Origin: CAWAPD01 sp963783865
GTDB taxonomy: Bacteria > Actinomycetota > Thermoleophilia > UBA2241
Assembly (NCBI GenBank): GCA_963783865.1
Contig: CAWAPD010000003.1
Span: forward strand, 1-64,000
DNA length: 64,000 nucleotides
Direction: 5' to 3'
The position numbers were made by a program, and so were the translations under genes. Positions 1 to 5,724 of the stretch are shown here, piece after piece (position 1 is the stretch's first letter; every line of letters starts with the position of its first letter). Under the pieces are notes generated by a model. The model saw nothing but the letters and a program-made list of their open reading frames with translations. It ran no database searches and was not told the origin of the DNA.

Positions 1-50
1 ATACTACCGCGCTACGTCTGCGCGAGAGACGGGCGCAACTGGGGGGCGTT

Positions 51-794
51 ATGGGATTCACTCGCTTTGGGCAGTCGTCGAAGTCCCACCTAGTGCGAGC
101 TGGTCTCGTGCTGGTGCTGGCGCTCGGCATCGTCGCCGTCAGCGCCACAGCAGCACTCGCCGCTGCCCAGCCCTCCAGCGCCTGGGTCGGTGTCGACCGG
201 CCACCCGTGACCGGCGTCGACTTCTCTGTGACCGGCTATGTCTCGACCGGCTATGCCACGACCGGCACTGATCTTGCCGGTCAGCTCGTCGACCTCAGCA
301 CGCAGGAGATGGGTCAAAGCGCTCCGACACCCGCCCCTCAGGCGACCGTCTTTGCCGGTCATCTGGGCAACGAGTTCCAGGGCACTGTGCCGGGCATGAC
401 CTACACGGGCATCGTGACCGCTGGCTGGGCGGGCAACGCCGACTTCCTGCCGTGCAGCTACTGGATCTACGTCGGCGTGAAGGCGAAGGTGACGATGAGC
501 GTCTTGCGCGTGACGCACGATCGTCTGCGCTTGCACGGTGAGGTCACTCCGCTCCAACCACTGGTCGACCCCGCGAGACTGACGAACCCCACCCTGATCG
601 TCTTCCAGCACAAGACAGCCCACGGCTGGCGGAGGCTACACGTCAACAACAGCTCCCGCTCCGACATGCAGTCGTGGGTCACGACCACCTACTTCGGCCT
701 GAAGCCAGGTCACTACGTAATGCGAGCTCGCTTCGTCGGCACTGACTACAATCTGGCGGCTGTGTCCAAGGTTGCGCACGTCACGGTTCCGTGA
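51..794 (+). CDS. Secreted protein of unknown function (cassette gene)
   Basis: This 247-residue protein has a signal peptide: a basic N-terminus, a hydrophobic run at about residues 17-38, and a likely signal-peptidase site after the Ala-rich stretch near residue 38. The mature part is rich in Thr, Gly and Val in its first third and otherwise looks like a beta-rich extracytoplasmic domain; I recognise no family. ATG at 51 follows a G-rich stretch at 41-48 that can serve as ribosome site. A possible core heptamer of a previous cassette (GTTATGG, 48-54) overlaps the start codon, but it is a poor match. The attC at 830-919 lies just behind the stop, so this looks like the first complete cassette gene of the window. 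Confidence 0.7.
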   Translation: MGFTRFGQSSKSHLVRAGLVLVLALGIVAVSATAALAAAQPSSAWVGVDRPPVTGVDFSVTGYVSTGYATTGTDLAGQLVDLSTQEMGQSAPTPAPQATVFAGHLGNEFQGTVPGMTYTGIVTAGWAGNADFLPCSYWIYVGVKAKVTMSVLRVTHDRLRLHGEVTPLQPLVDPARLTNPTLIVFQHKTAHGWRRLHVNNSSRSDMQSWVTTTYFGLKPGHYVMRARFVGTDYNLAAVSKVAHVTVP

Positions 795-829
795 GCTGGC
801 GGGCACCCCAAGCGCCCTTCGATGGCGAT

Positions 830-919
830 GGCTAACAAGCACATCGAGCAGACCGGCCGCCTAGGTATGCTGCAGACCAACGTGAGCGAGGCCGGCAGCT
901 CATGTGCAACACGTTAGGT
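830..919 (+). repeat. attC site 1 (long type)
   Basis: The site is 90 bp. The inverse core GGCTAAC (830-836) deviates from RYYYAAC at its second base, and the core GTTAGGT (913-919) fits GTTRRRY. The left arm AAGCACATCGAGCAG pairs with the right arm AGCTCATGTGC with one unpaired base in the GAG/CTC region, the usual extrahelical-base asymmetry of attC. An inner stem is formed by GACCGGCC on the left and GGCCGGC on the right. Confidence 0.85.
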
Positions 920-974
920 GTGGCTGCCGAGCATCAGCCGCCGACTGGGACCTCAGACTGGCAGGCCGGCATGA

Positions 975-995
975 CTCATGTGCAACACGTTAGGT
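975..995 (+). repeat. Solo right half of an attC site
   Basis: This 21-bp stretch repeats the right half of attC site 1 exactly, from CTCATGTGC to the core GTTAGGT at 989-995. No matching left half is visible between 920 and 974. The interval 914-989 would therefore be a geneless 76-bp cassette or the scar of a deletion or partial duplication. I see no gene in 795-1065 apart from these attC sequences and the promoter of hicBA. Confidence 0.75.
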
Positions 996-1030
996 GCAGC
1001 AGTCTCTCCCTCCCCGCTGACCCAGCCGCG

Positions 1031-1060
1031 TAGTATCCTTCGCGCTAGGTCTTCAGGAGG
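1031..1060 (+). promoter_or_regulatory. Probable -10 and ribosome site of the hicBA cassette
   Basis: A -10-like TAGTAT lies at 1031-1036 and a strong Shine-Dalgarno AGGAGG at 1055-1060, five bases before the TTG start at 1066. No clear -35 is visible. A promoter of its own would let the toxin-antitoxin pair be expressed independently of an upstream integron promoter. Confidence 0.5.
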
Positions 1061-1065
1061 TCGCC

Positions 1066-1278
1066 TTGTCTGTCCATTTCCGCATCGAGCTTGAGCAGGA
1101 GACCGACGGTCGCTGGATCGCCGAGGTCGTCGAGCTGCCCGGCGTGCTGGCCTACGGTGCCTCGCAAGACGAGGCTGTCGCGCTCGTCCAGGCGCTTGCT
1201 CTGCGTGTCGTCGCCGACCGCCTCGAGCACGACGAGGCCGGCCGCGAGTACCTGGATATCTCCTTCAAGGCCGCGTGA
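1066..1278 (+). CDS. hicB: HicB-type antitoxin
   Basis: The 70-residue protein matches the short HicB/UPF0150 fold. It has an N-terminal beta-strand FRIELEQETDGRWIAEVVELPG, interrupted here only by normal family variation, then the GVLAYG turn and an EAVALVQALALRVVADRL helix. HicB proteins neutralise the HicA mRNA interferase. Many HicB proteins carry an additional C-terminal DNA-binding domain; this one ends right after the core, so autoregulation is not evident. TTG at 1066 is chosen for the AGGAGG at 1055-1060. The stop overlaps the GTG of hicA by four bases (1275-1278), so the two are translationally coupled. Confidence 0.85.
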   Translation: MSVHFRIELEQETDGRWIAEVVELPGVLAYGASQDEAVALVQALALRVVADRLEHDEAGREYLDISFKAA

Positions 1279-1490
1279 GCGACTGGCCGTCCACTCGCGC
1301 TCGCGCGGTGCTGGCGGCCCTCCTGTCCATCGGCTGGACGGTCAAGCGCCAGACCGGCTCGCACAAGGTCCTCTCCCATCCCGAACGGCCCGACTACGTC
1401 TTCGCCTTCCATGACCGTGATGAGATCGGTCCTCGCATGCTGGCCCGCATCGCCAAGCACACCGGCCTGCGGCCCGAGGATCTGAAGTGA
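1275..1490 (+). CDS. hicA: HicA-type mRNA interferase toxin
   Basis: The 71-residue protein has the HicA double-stranded-RNA-binding-like fold: a helix with the small-residue run ARAVLAALLSIGWTV, then KRQTGSHKVLSHP with the catalytic His in GSHKV, then an acidic strand and a C-terminal helix ending LARIAKHTGLRPEDL. HicA cleaves mRNA and stops growth when not bound by HicB. The order here is antitoxin first. The gene is followed four bases later by attC site 2, so the pair forms one cassette. Toxin-antitoxin cassettes are known to stabilise large chromosomal integrons against deletion, which is a plausible role here. Confidence 0.88.
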   Translation: MSDWPSTRARAVLAALLSIGWTVKRQTGSHKVLSHPERPDYVFAFHDRDEIGPRMLARIAKHTGLRPEDLK

Positions 1491-1494
1491 GCGC

Positions 1495-1581
1495 ACCTAA
1501 CAAGCACATCGAGCAGGCTCGCAGTAGGGTTGCGCCAGAGATGAGCGGCGGTCCGACCTGCTCATGTGCGACACGTTAGGC
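1495..1581 (+). repeat. attC site 2 (long type)
   Basis: The site is 87 bp with inverse core ACCTAAC (1495-1501) and core GTTAGGC (1575-1581), both fitting the consensus. The arms AAGCACATCGAGCAG and CTGCTCATGTGC pair with one extra G on the left. They are nearly identical to those of sites 1, 3 and 5, while the loops differ. Confidence 0.92.
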
Positions 1582-1595
1582 CTAACTTCCCACTG

Positions 1596-1645
1596 TTGAC
1601 TTGGGCTCCAACCGGGGTACGCTATAGCGTACGGTTCTTCGGAGG
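1596..1645 (+). promoter_or_regulatory. Promoter and palindromic operator of the yefM-yoeB cassette
   Basis: A -35 TTGACT (1596-1601) and a -10 TACGCT (1618-1623) are 16 bp apart. The -10 lies inside a perfect 16-bp palindrome GTACGCTATAGCGTAC (1617-1632), and a GGAGG ribosome site (1641-1645) precedes the ATG at 1653. YefM/Phd antitoxins are known to bind palindromes overlapping their own promoter, so this is very likely the autoregulation site of the following pair. Confidence 0.75.
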
Positions 1646-1652
1646 CCGCGCC

Positions 1653-1895
1653 ATGACCACCATCACCGCCACAGAGGCACGCAAGATCCTCTACCGTCTG
1701 CTCGACGAGGTGTCACGGTCCCACGAGCCGGTGGAGATCACCGGCAGGCGCGGCAACGCCGTGCTGGTGAGCGAGGACGACTGGCGGGCGGTACAGGAGA
1801 CGCTGCATCTGCTCTCCATCCCCGGCATGCGCGAGTCGATCGTCGAGGGCATGGCGACGCCGGTCGAGGAGCTTGAAGAGAAGCTCGACTGGTGA
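1653..1895 (+). CDS. yefM: YefM/Phd-family antitoxin
   Basis: The 80-residue protein has the Phd/YefM N-terminal DNA-binding domain (TITATEARKILYRLLDEV, then the PVEITGRRGNAVLVSEDDW strand-turn segment) and a C-terminal acidic region from about residue 50 (SIPGMRESIVEGMATPVEE) typical of toxin-neutralising tails. It should bind the toxin encoded next to it and repress the common promoter. ATG 1653 follows GGAGG by seven bases. A longer open frame begins at 1566 inside attC site 2, but the promoter and palindrome lie downstream of that, so the longer start is rejected. The stop overlaps the GTG of the toxin gene by four bases. Confidence 0.88.
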   Translation: MTTITATEARKILYRLLDEVSRSHEPVEITGRRGNAVLVSEDDWRAVQETLHLLSIPGMRESIVEGMATPVEELEEKLDW

Positions 1896-2155
1896 GCTGG
1901 CGGCTGCTCTACACGAAGCAGGCTCAGAAGGACGCCAAGCGTCTCACCGCGTCGGCCCTCAAACCCAAGGCGCAGGAGCTGCTCGACATCTTGGCCGAAG
2001 ATCCGTTCCGCTCCCCACCGCCGTTCGAGAAGCTGGTCGGCGACCTGCAGGGCGCCTACTCGCGGCGCATCAACATCCAGCATCGCCTTGTCTACCAGGT
2101 CCTCGAGGGCGAACATGTCGTGAAGGTGCTCAGGATGTGGACGCACTACGAGTAG
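1892..2155 (+). CDS. yoeB: YoeB/Txe-family mRNA interferase toxin
   Basis: The 87-residue protein matches the YoeB branch of the RelE/ParE superfamily: LLYTKQAQKDAKRL at the N-terminus, PKAQELLDILAEDPFRSPPPFEKL in the middle, and the typical YSRRINIQHRLVYQV segment followed by a C-terminal MWTHYE in which His and Tyr correspond to the catalytic tail of YoeB. Members cut mRNA at the ribosomal A site. GTG 1892 overlaps the antitoxin stop (GTGA), and the stop TAG at 2153-2155 sits just before attC site 3. The pair is the second toxin-antitoxin cassette of the array. Confidence 0.9.
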   Translation: MSWRLLYTKQAQKDAKRLTASALKPKAQELLDILAEDPFRSPPPFEKLVGDLQGAYSRRINIQHRLVYQVLEGEHVVKVLRMWTHYE

Positions 2156-2242
2156 GCCTAACAAGCACATCGAGCAGGCTCGCTCTAGGGCTGCTCAAGA
2201 CCGGCACGTGAGCCCGAGCAGCTCATGTGCACCACGTTAGAC
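2156..2242 (+). repeat. attC site 3 (long type)
   Basis: The site is 87 bp with inverse core GCCTAAC (2156-2162) and core GTTAGAC (2236-2242). Both fit the consensus. The arms are of the same long type as sites 1, 2 and 5 (AAGCACATCGAGCAGGCTCG paired with CGAGCAGCTCATGTGC, one unpaired base). Confidence 0.92.
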
Positions 2243-2305
2243 CGCCTCACGTGCTCAAGTGCGAGGGATGTCAGCGCTACAGACTTGTCCAAGGAGGTAG
2301 TAGCC

Positions 2306-3082
2306 ATGCCGTACGCCGATAACGAAGGCGTCCGCATCCACTATGAGACAGAAGGCGAGGGGCCCCCGCTGGTGCTCCAGCACTGGTCTGCAGCCACCTT
2401 GGAGAACTGGTATGACTTTGGCTACGTTGCAGCCCTGAAAGACGAGTACCGATTGATCCTGCTGGACGCCCGGGGGCACGGCGGCAGCGACAAGCCTCGC
2501 ACGCCCGAAGCCTACAAGCTCGAGCAGCGCGTGGGGGACATCGTCGCGGTCCTTGATGATCTGGGCGTCGCGACGGCCCACTACTTCGGCTATTCGATGG
2601 GCGGGTGGATCGGGTTCGGCTTGGCGCGCTACGCCCCCGAACGGTTCCGCTCCCTGATCATCGGAGGAGCGGAGCCCTATGCAAGTGAGATGGATGGTCT
2701 GCGCGAGTTTCTGCGCGTCGGGGTCAAGAAGGGTCCAGAAGCATTCGTCGCCATGTGGGAAGAGGAGTTCGGCTACGGCGTGCTCCCGCCCGCGCTGAGG
2801 GAGCGCATGCTGGCCTACGACTACGAGACTCTCCTGGTGGTAGCCCAGGACCGTGAGAGCCTGGAGGCTGTCCTGCCGACGATGAGCATGCCCTGTCTCC
2901 TCTACGTCGGGGGGCTGGACGATCCCGAACCCGTCGAGGAGTGCTCCAAGCTGATGACCAACGCTGAGTTCCTCACCTTACCAGGGCTCGATCACGGAGG
3001 AGCAATCACGCGCAGTGACGAAGTGCTTCCACACATCAGGAGGTTTCTGGCGAAAGTCGACCGGCAAGCGGGCGCGGTCTAA
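2306..3082 (+). CDS. Alpha/beta-fold hydrolase (cassette gene)
   Basis: This 258-residue protein is an alpha/beta hydrolase. The oxyanion-side strand LVLQHWSAA is at about residues 22-30, the nucleophile elbow GYSMGG with Ser97, the acid in GGLDDPEP near residue 214, and the catalytic His in LDHGG near residue 235. The substrate cannot be read from the sequence; similar proteins include lactonases, esterases and haloperoxidase-like enzymes. ATG 2306 is chosen for AAGGAGG at 2291-2297. The TAA stop (3080-3082) forms part of the inverse core of attC site 4. The gene contains a TTA codon and looks less GC-rich than genes beyond 7 kb, consistent with horizontal acquisition. Confidence 0.88.
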   Translation: MPYADNEGVRIHYETEGEGPPLVLQHWSAATLENWYDFGYVAALKDEYRLILLDARGHGGSDKPRTPEAYKLEQRVGDIVAVLDDLGVATAHYFGYSMGGWIGFGLARYAPERFRSLIIGGAEPYASEMDGLREFLRVGVKKGPEAFVAMWEEEFGYGVLPPALRERMLAYDYETLLVVAQDRESLEAVLPTMSMPCLLYVGGLDDPEPVEECSKLMTNAEFLTLPGLDHGGAITRSDEVLPHIRRFLAKVDRQAGAV

Positions 3083-3139
3083 CAAGCGGATAAACACAGA
3101 CGCCGCTTAGCGGCGCTGGTTATCCGCAGCACGTTGGGC
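3077..3139 (+). repeat. attC site 4 (short type)
   Basis: The site is 63 bp. Inverse core GTCTAAC (3077-3083) and core GTTGGGC (3133-3139) both fit the consensus. The arms AAGCGGATAA and TTATCCGC plus an extra A pair almost perfectly, and the loop holds a CGCCGCTTAGCGGCG hairpin. This GCCGC-type apical hairpin resembles attC sites of proteobacterial arrays and differs from the long sites here. Confidence 0.92.
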
Positions 3140-3163
3140 GTGGACCCCAGAAGGGGGTGCGTC

Positions 3164-3910
3164 ATGCGAAGGGCACGCTCTGCGACTCTTCTCGCCGCGG
3201 CCGCACTGACGGTGCTTCTGGCCGCTTGCGGCTCCCCCGCGCCGAAAGCCAGCCCGACCAGTCAACCCGCGGCCGACCTGCCTCCGGCCTGGGTCCAACA
3301 CGAGGTCGCCTGGCAAGCACTGGCGGCCCGGGATGCCCACCCCCGCATCTGCCAGTGGACCTTGGCGACGGCCTCGCGAGCCCGCAAACTCGACCCGGGC
3401 CGCACCTCCTACCTGCGCTCATATCCAGACATGGCCTACGTGCTGATCGTGCGCGGCGACTTCGTGGCCTACGGCGAGCCATCCCTGCACTCACACACCA
3501 TGTACCTGGTGATCCGCGCCGCCCACCACGACTACATCGCCTTCGGCTTTCTCCTCGGCCCAGAGGACCTGTCGAAGCTGGGGACGCTGAACAGCTACAC
3601 TCCGCAGCTGCCGCTCTCCTCGGGAGTGTGGGGCCACACGATGATCCAGGGCGGTGCCTTCCCTGGCGGTCCCAGCCCGATCACCGGCGTCAACGTCGCC
3701 GTCTGGAAGGGCGACCGCAGTGCCACATTCGCTCAGCCGCTGAAGACCGTACGCTCCGACGCCGAGGGGTTCTTCACGCTCGGCTTGCCGCCTGGTGTCT
3801 ACACCTTCAAGATCACCGACCCGCACTACCACTCTCTTGGGCAGTACGAGACCGTCACGGTGACCGAGGGCCAGCCGACCGCAGCGCGAGTCTTCGTTGA
3901 CATCCTCTGA
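3164..3910 (+). CDS. Lipoprotein with a carboxypeptidase-regulatory-like C-terminus (cassette gene)
   Basis: The 248-residue protein starts with a lipoprotein signal peptide (MRRARSATLLAAAALTVLL followed by the lipobox LAAC, Cys near residue 23). A mixed extracytoplasmic domain follows, and the last 70 residues contain VKTVRSDAEGFFTLGLPPG and VYTFKITDP, typical of the carboxypeptidase-regulatory-like or CNA-B beta sandwich. It is expected to be anchored on the outer face of the membrane; no catalytic motif is seen. The ATG at 3164 is preferred over the open frame from 3134, because the longer form would place non-hydrophobic residues before the signal peptide and would start inside attC site 4. 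Confidence 0.75.
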   Translation: MRRARSATLLAAAALTVLLAACGSPAPKASPTSQPAADLPPAWVQHEVAWQALAARDAHPRICQWTLATASRARKLDPGRTSYLRSYPDMAYVLIVRGDFVAYGEPSLHSHTMYLVIRAAHHDYIAFGFLLGPEDLSKLGTLNSYTPQLPLSSGVWGHTMIQGGAFPGGPSPITGVNVAVWKGDRSATFAQPLKTVRSDAEGFFTLGLPPGVYTFKITDPHYHSLGQYETVTVTEGQPTAARVFVDIL

Positions 3911-3929
3911 GTCGCGTGAGTGCCGTCAC

Positions 3930-4019
3930 GCCTAACAAGCACATCGAGCAGACCGGCCCGGGAGCTATGATGCGACACGCAGGGCTGCCAGCCGGCAGCT
4001 CATCTGCGACACATTAGGC
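3930..4019 (+). repeat. attC site 5 (long type, mutated core)
   Basis: The site is 90 bp with a perfect inverse core GCCTAAC (3930-3936) and long-type arms, but the right core reads ATTAGGC (4013-4019) instead of GTTAGGC. The lost G sits at the recombination point, so recombination here should be reduced or abolished. The right arm also has CATCTGC where the sister sites have CATGTGC. Apart from this site, 3911-4065 holds nothing I can name. Confidence 0.85.
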
Positions 4020-4065
4020 GGAATGGCATGCCGCGTGTTCGAGTCGAGAGCGAATTGCCACGGCG

Positions 4066-5148
4066 GTGTCTGCGGTGACCCCACACGACATAGCCCTACT
4101 TCGCCTTGCGAACCAGGAGATCACCGTCCATGCCGGCGAGACCCCGCAGCAAGTTGTGGCCGCACTCGGGGGTGCACAAGCCCAAGACTACCGTAGCGCA
4201 CTGTGGGCGATCGGACTGCGGCTGTCGGGAGCGACCCAGCCCGACGTCGAGGAGGCGTTGACCAACGCCTCCATCGTGCGCACGTGGGCGATGCGCGGCA
4301 CTCTGCATTTCGTCTCGTCGGCGGACGTGCGCTGGATGATCGCGCTGTTGGCGCCTCGTGTCATCGCCGCTAGCGCGTATCGGCGTCGTCAGCTGGAGAT
4401 CGACGACATCACTCTATCCCGAAGCCGCGATGTCCTCGTCGGCGTCTTGTCGAATGGGCGACGGGTGGCACGCGACGACGCGATGCGTCTGCTCGAAGGC
4501 GCCGGCGTTCAGACCGGAGGTCAGCGAGGGATCCACATCCTCCGCCACCTTTCCCTGGAAGGGCTGCTCTGCCAGACGACGGCTAAAGGCAATCAGGCCA
4601 CGTTCTGTCTCCTAGACGAGTGGGTGCCCAAGAGCGAAAGGCTGAGTCGCGACGCCGCCTTGACCGAGTTGGCCCATCGCTACTTCAGTAGCCATGGACC
4701 GGCCACTCTTCTCGACTTCCGCTGGTGGGCGGGACTCACCGTCGCAGAAGCCGAAGCGGGTCTCGAACTGGCCAAGGCTCAACTCGCACGCGAGAGGGTC
4801 GCCGACACTGAGTATTGGATGTCCCCGACAACGCTTGCGCCGCAGCCATCAGGTCCGGTCGTGTGTCTGCTTCCCGCCTTCGACGAATACGTTCTGGGCT
4901 ATGCGGACCGCGGAATCGCTTTGGACGCCGTTGAATTCAAGCGTGTGGTTCATAACGGCAACGGGATGTTCCGCCCGACGATCGTGGTGGACGGTCATGT
5001 CGTGGGCACGTGGCAGCCCCGTAGCACGACGCGGGCCACGGCGGCTGCAGATCTGTTCTTCGAGGTGGACACAGCCGTGTCGGACGCTCTTGGCATAGCC
5101 GTTCGCGACTATGATGGATTTGCGAGCGGATCCGCGGCATCCGCCTGA
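4066..5148 (+). CDS. Winged-helix DNA-binding domain protein (HTH_42 / YcaQ-like family)
   Basis: The 360-residue protein matches the family of winged-helix proteins that includes the DNA glycosylases YcaQ and AlkX. Marks are the N-terminal IALLRLANQEI, GGAQAQDYRSALWAIGLR near residue 40, VRTWAMRGTLHFVSS near residue 75, a central HILRHLSLEGLLCQ helix, and the C-terminal LLPAFDEYVLGYADR and GTWQPRS segments. YcaQ unhooks interstrand cross-links in DNA, so a DNA-protective role is possible, but most family members are uncharacterised. The GTG at 4066 is a weak choice with no good ribosome site; GTG at 4075 is an alternative. The stop TGA lies in the inverse core of attC site 6. Confidence 0.75.
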   Translation: MSAVTPHDIALLRLANQEITVHAGETPQQVVAALGGAQAQDYRSALWAIGLRLSGATQPDVEEALTNASIVRTWAMRGTLHFVSSADVRWMIALLAPRVIAASAYRRRQLEIDDITLSRSRDVLVGVLSNGRRVARDDAMRLLEGAGVQTGGQRGIHILRHLSLEGLLCQTTAKGNQATFCLLDEWVPKSERLSRDAALTELAHRYFSSHGPATLLDFRWWAGLTVAEAEAGLELAKAQLARERVADTEYWMSPTTLAPQPSGPVVCLLPAFDEYVLGYADRGIALDAVEFKRVVHNGNGMFRPTIVVDGHVVGTWQPRSTTRATAAADLFFEVDTAVSDALGIAVRDYDGFASGSAASA

Positions 5149-5195
5149 CCAGCAGTTCCAGCGGACGCCGCTTCGCGGCGCAGCTGAGCTGCAAC
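5143..5195 (+). repeat. attC site 6 (short type)
   Basis: The site is 53 bp with inverse core GCCTGAC (5143-5149; consensus would be GCCTAAC) and a good core GTTAGGC (5189-5195). The apical hairpin GACGCCGCTTCGCGGCG is the same as in many proteobacterial attC sites. The degenerate left core supplies the stop codon of the preceding gene. Confidence 0.88.
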
Positions 5196-5250
5196 AACGT
5201 TAGGCCGCACACAGGCTTCACGACCGCCATCATTTCCCAGAAGGAGCACC

Positions 5251-5592
5251 ATGGCCAAGTACCTGATCTCTTTTCCAAGCGCGGCGATGGTTGTGCCCGA
5301 TGGCGAATGGGGAGCGGTGGGCCGCGACGCACACGCTGTGATCGATGAGGCGAAAGCCGCCGGTGTTTACGTCTTCGGCGGCGGAATCGACGAAGACGTA
5401 CCGCCCGTACTCGTCTCTGCTGACGGCGCGGTTGCAATGGGCGGCTATCCTTGGGCGCCCACGCTCGACGGCGGCTTCACCGTGTTGGAACTGCCTTCGC
5501 GCGATGAGGCCATCGCGTGGGCGGCGCGCATCGCCAAGGCCTGTCGCTGCGACCAAGAACTGCGCGTCTTCGGGTTCGACCCGCAGTCCTGA
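5251..5592 (+). CDS. YCII-like small protein (cassette gene)
   Basis: The 113-residue protein looks like a YCII/DGPF-type ferredoxin-fold protein. It has an N-terminal KYLISFPSAAMVVP strand, an AVIDEAKAAGVYVFGGGI helix-turn-strand, a central GGYPWAPTLDGGFTVLELPSRDEAIAWAARIA segment in place of the usual DGPF...GGF motif, and a short strand ending RVFGFDP. The family role is poorly known; some members are linked to ECF sigma factors, but none is here. ATG 5251 follows AAGGAG (5241-5246) by four bases. The gene is flanked by attC sites 6 and 7. Confidence 0.75.
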   Translation: MAKYLISFPSAAMVVPDGEWGAVGRDAHAVIDEAKAAGVYVFGGGIDEDVPPVLVSADGAVAMGGYPWAPTLDGGFTVLELPSRDEAIAWAARIAKACRCDQELRVFGFDPQS

Positions 5593-5622
5593 GGGCAGCA
5601 CTGGAATGGCGCGGCAAGTGCG

Positions 5623-5682
5623 GCCTCACAATTCATTCAAGCCGAACCCGCTTCGCGGGTCGGCTTGATTCAGGCGTTGGCC
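5623..5682 (+). repeat. attC site 7 (short type, degenerate cores)
   Basis: The 60-bp site has well-paired arms: AATTCATTCAAGCCGA on the left and TCGGCTTGATTCAGG on the right, with the apical hairpin ACCCGCTTCGCGGGT. The cores are off-consensus: GCCTCAC (5623-5629) for RYYYAAC and GTTGGCC (5676-5682) for GTTRRRY. The arm sequence is close to attC sites seen in gammaproteobacterial and xanthomonad arrays, from general knowledge. Confidence 0.85.
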
Positions 5683-5724
5683 CGGACCGATTCTGTCGAC
5701 ATGCCAGTAGGGAGTCTTCTCGCA

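Larger units (their letters stand above)
1..5682 (+). mobile_element. Integron gene-cassette array (no integrase in window)
   Basis: At least seven attC-like sites separate single genes or toxin-antitoxin pairs that all read left to right. Each site starts with an RYYYAAC-like inverse core, has two imperfectly complementary arms with an unpaired base, and ends in a GTTRRRY-like core, which is the known architecture of integron attC sites. The sites lie at 830-919, 1495-1581, 2156-2242, 3077-3139, 3930-4019, 5143-5195 and 5623-5682. The orientation puts attI and intI left of position 1. With none visible, the region could equally be an attC cluster without an integrase. The right boundary is unclear because I see no good attC after the methyltransferase at 5725-6471. 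Confidence 0.85.

Noticed and set aside
48..54. GTTATGG as the core site of a further attC left of the first gene
   Set aside because: Fits GTTRRRY poorly and no paired arms are visible in 1-47.
830..5682. CRISPR-like array suggested by repeated 20-30 bp segments
   Set aside because: The repeats are paired arms of 53-90 bp sites, 0.5-1.2 kb apart with genes between them; there are no short unique spacers and no cas genes.
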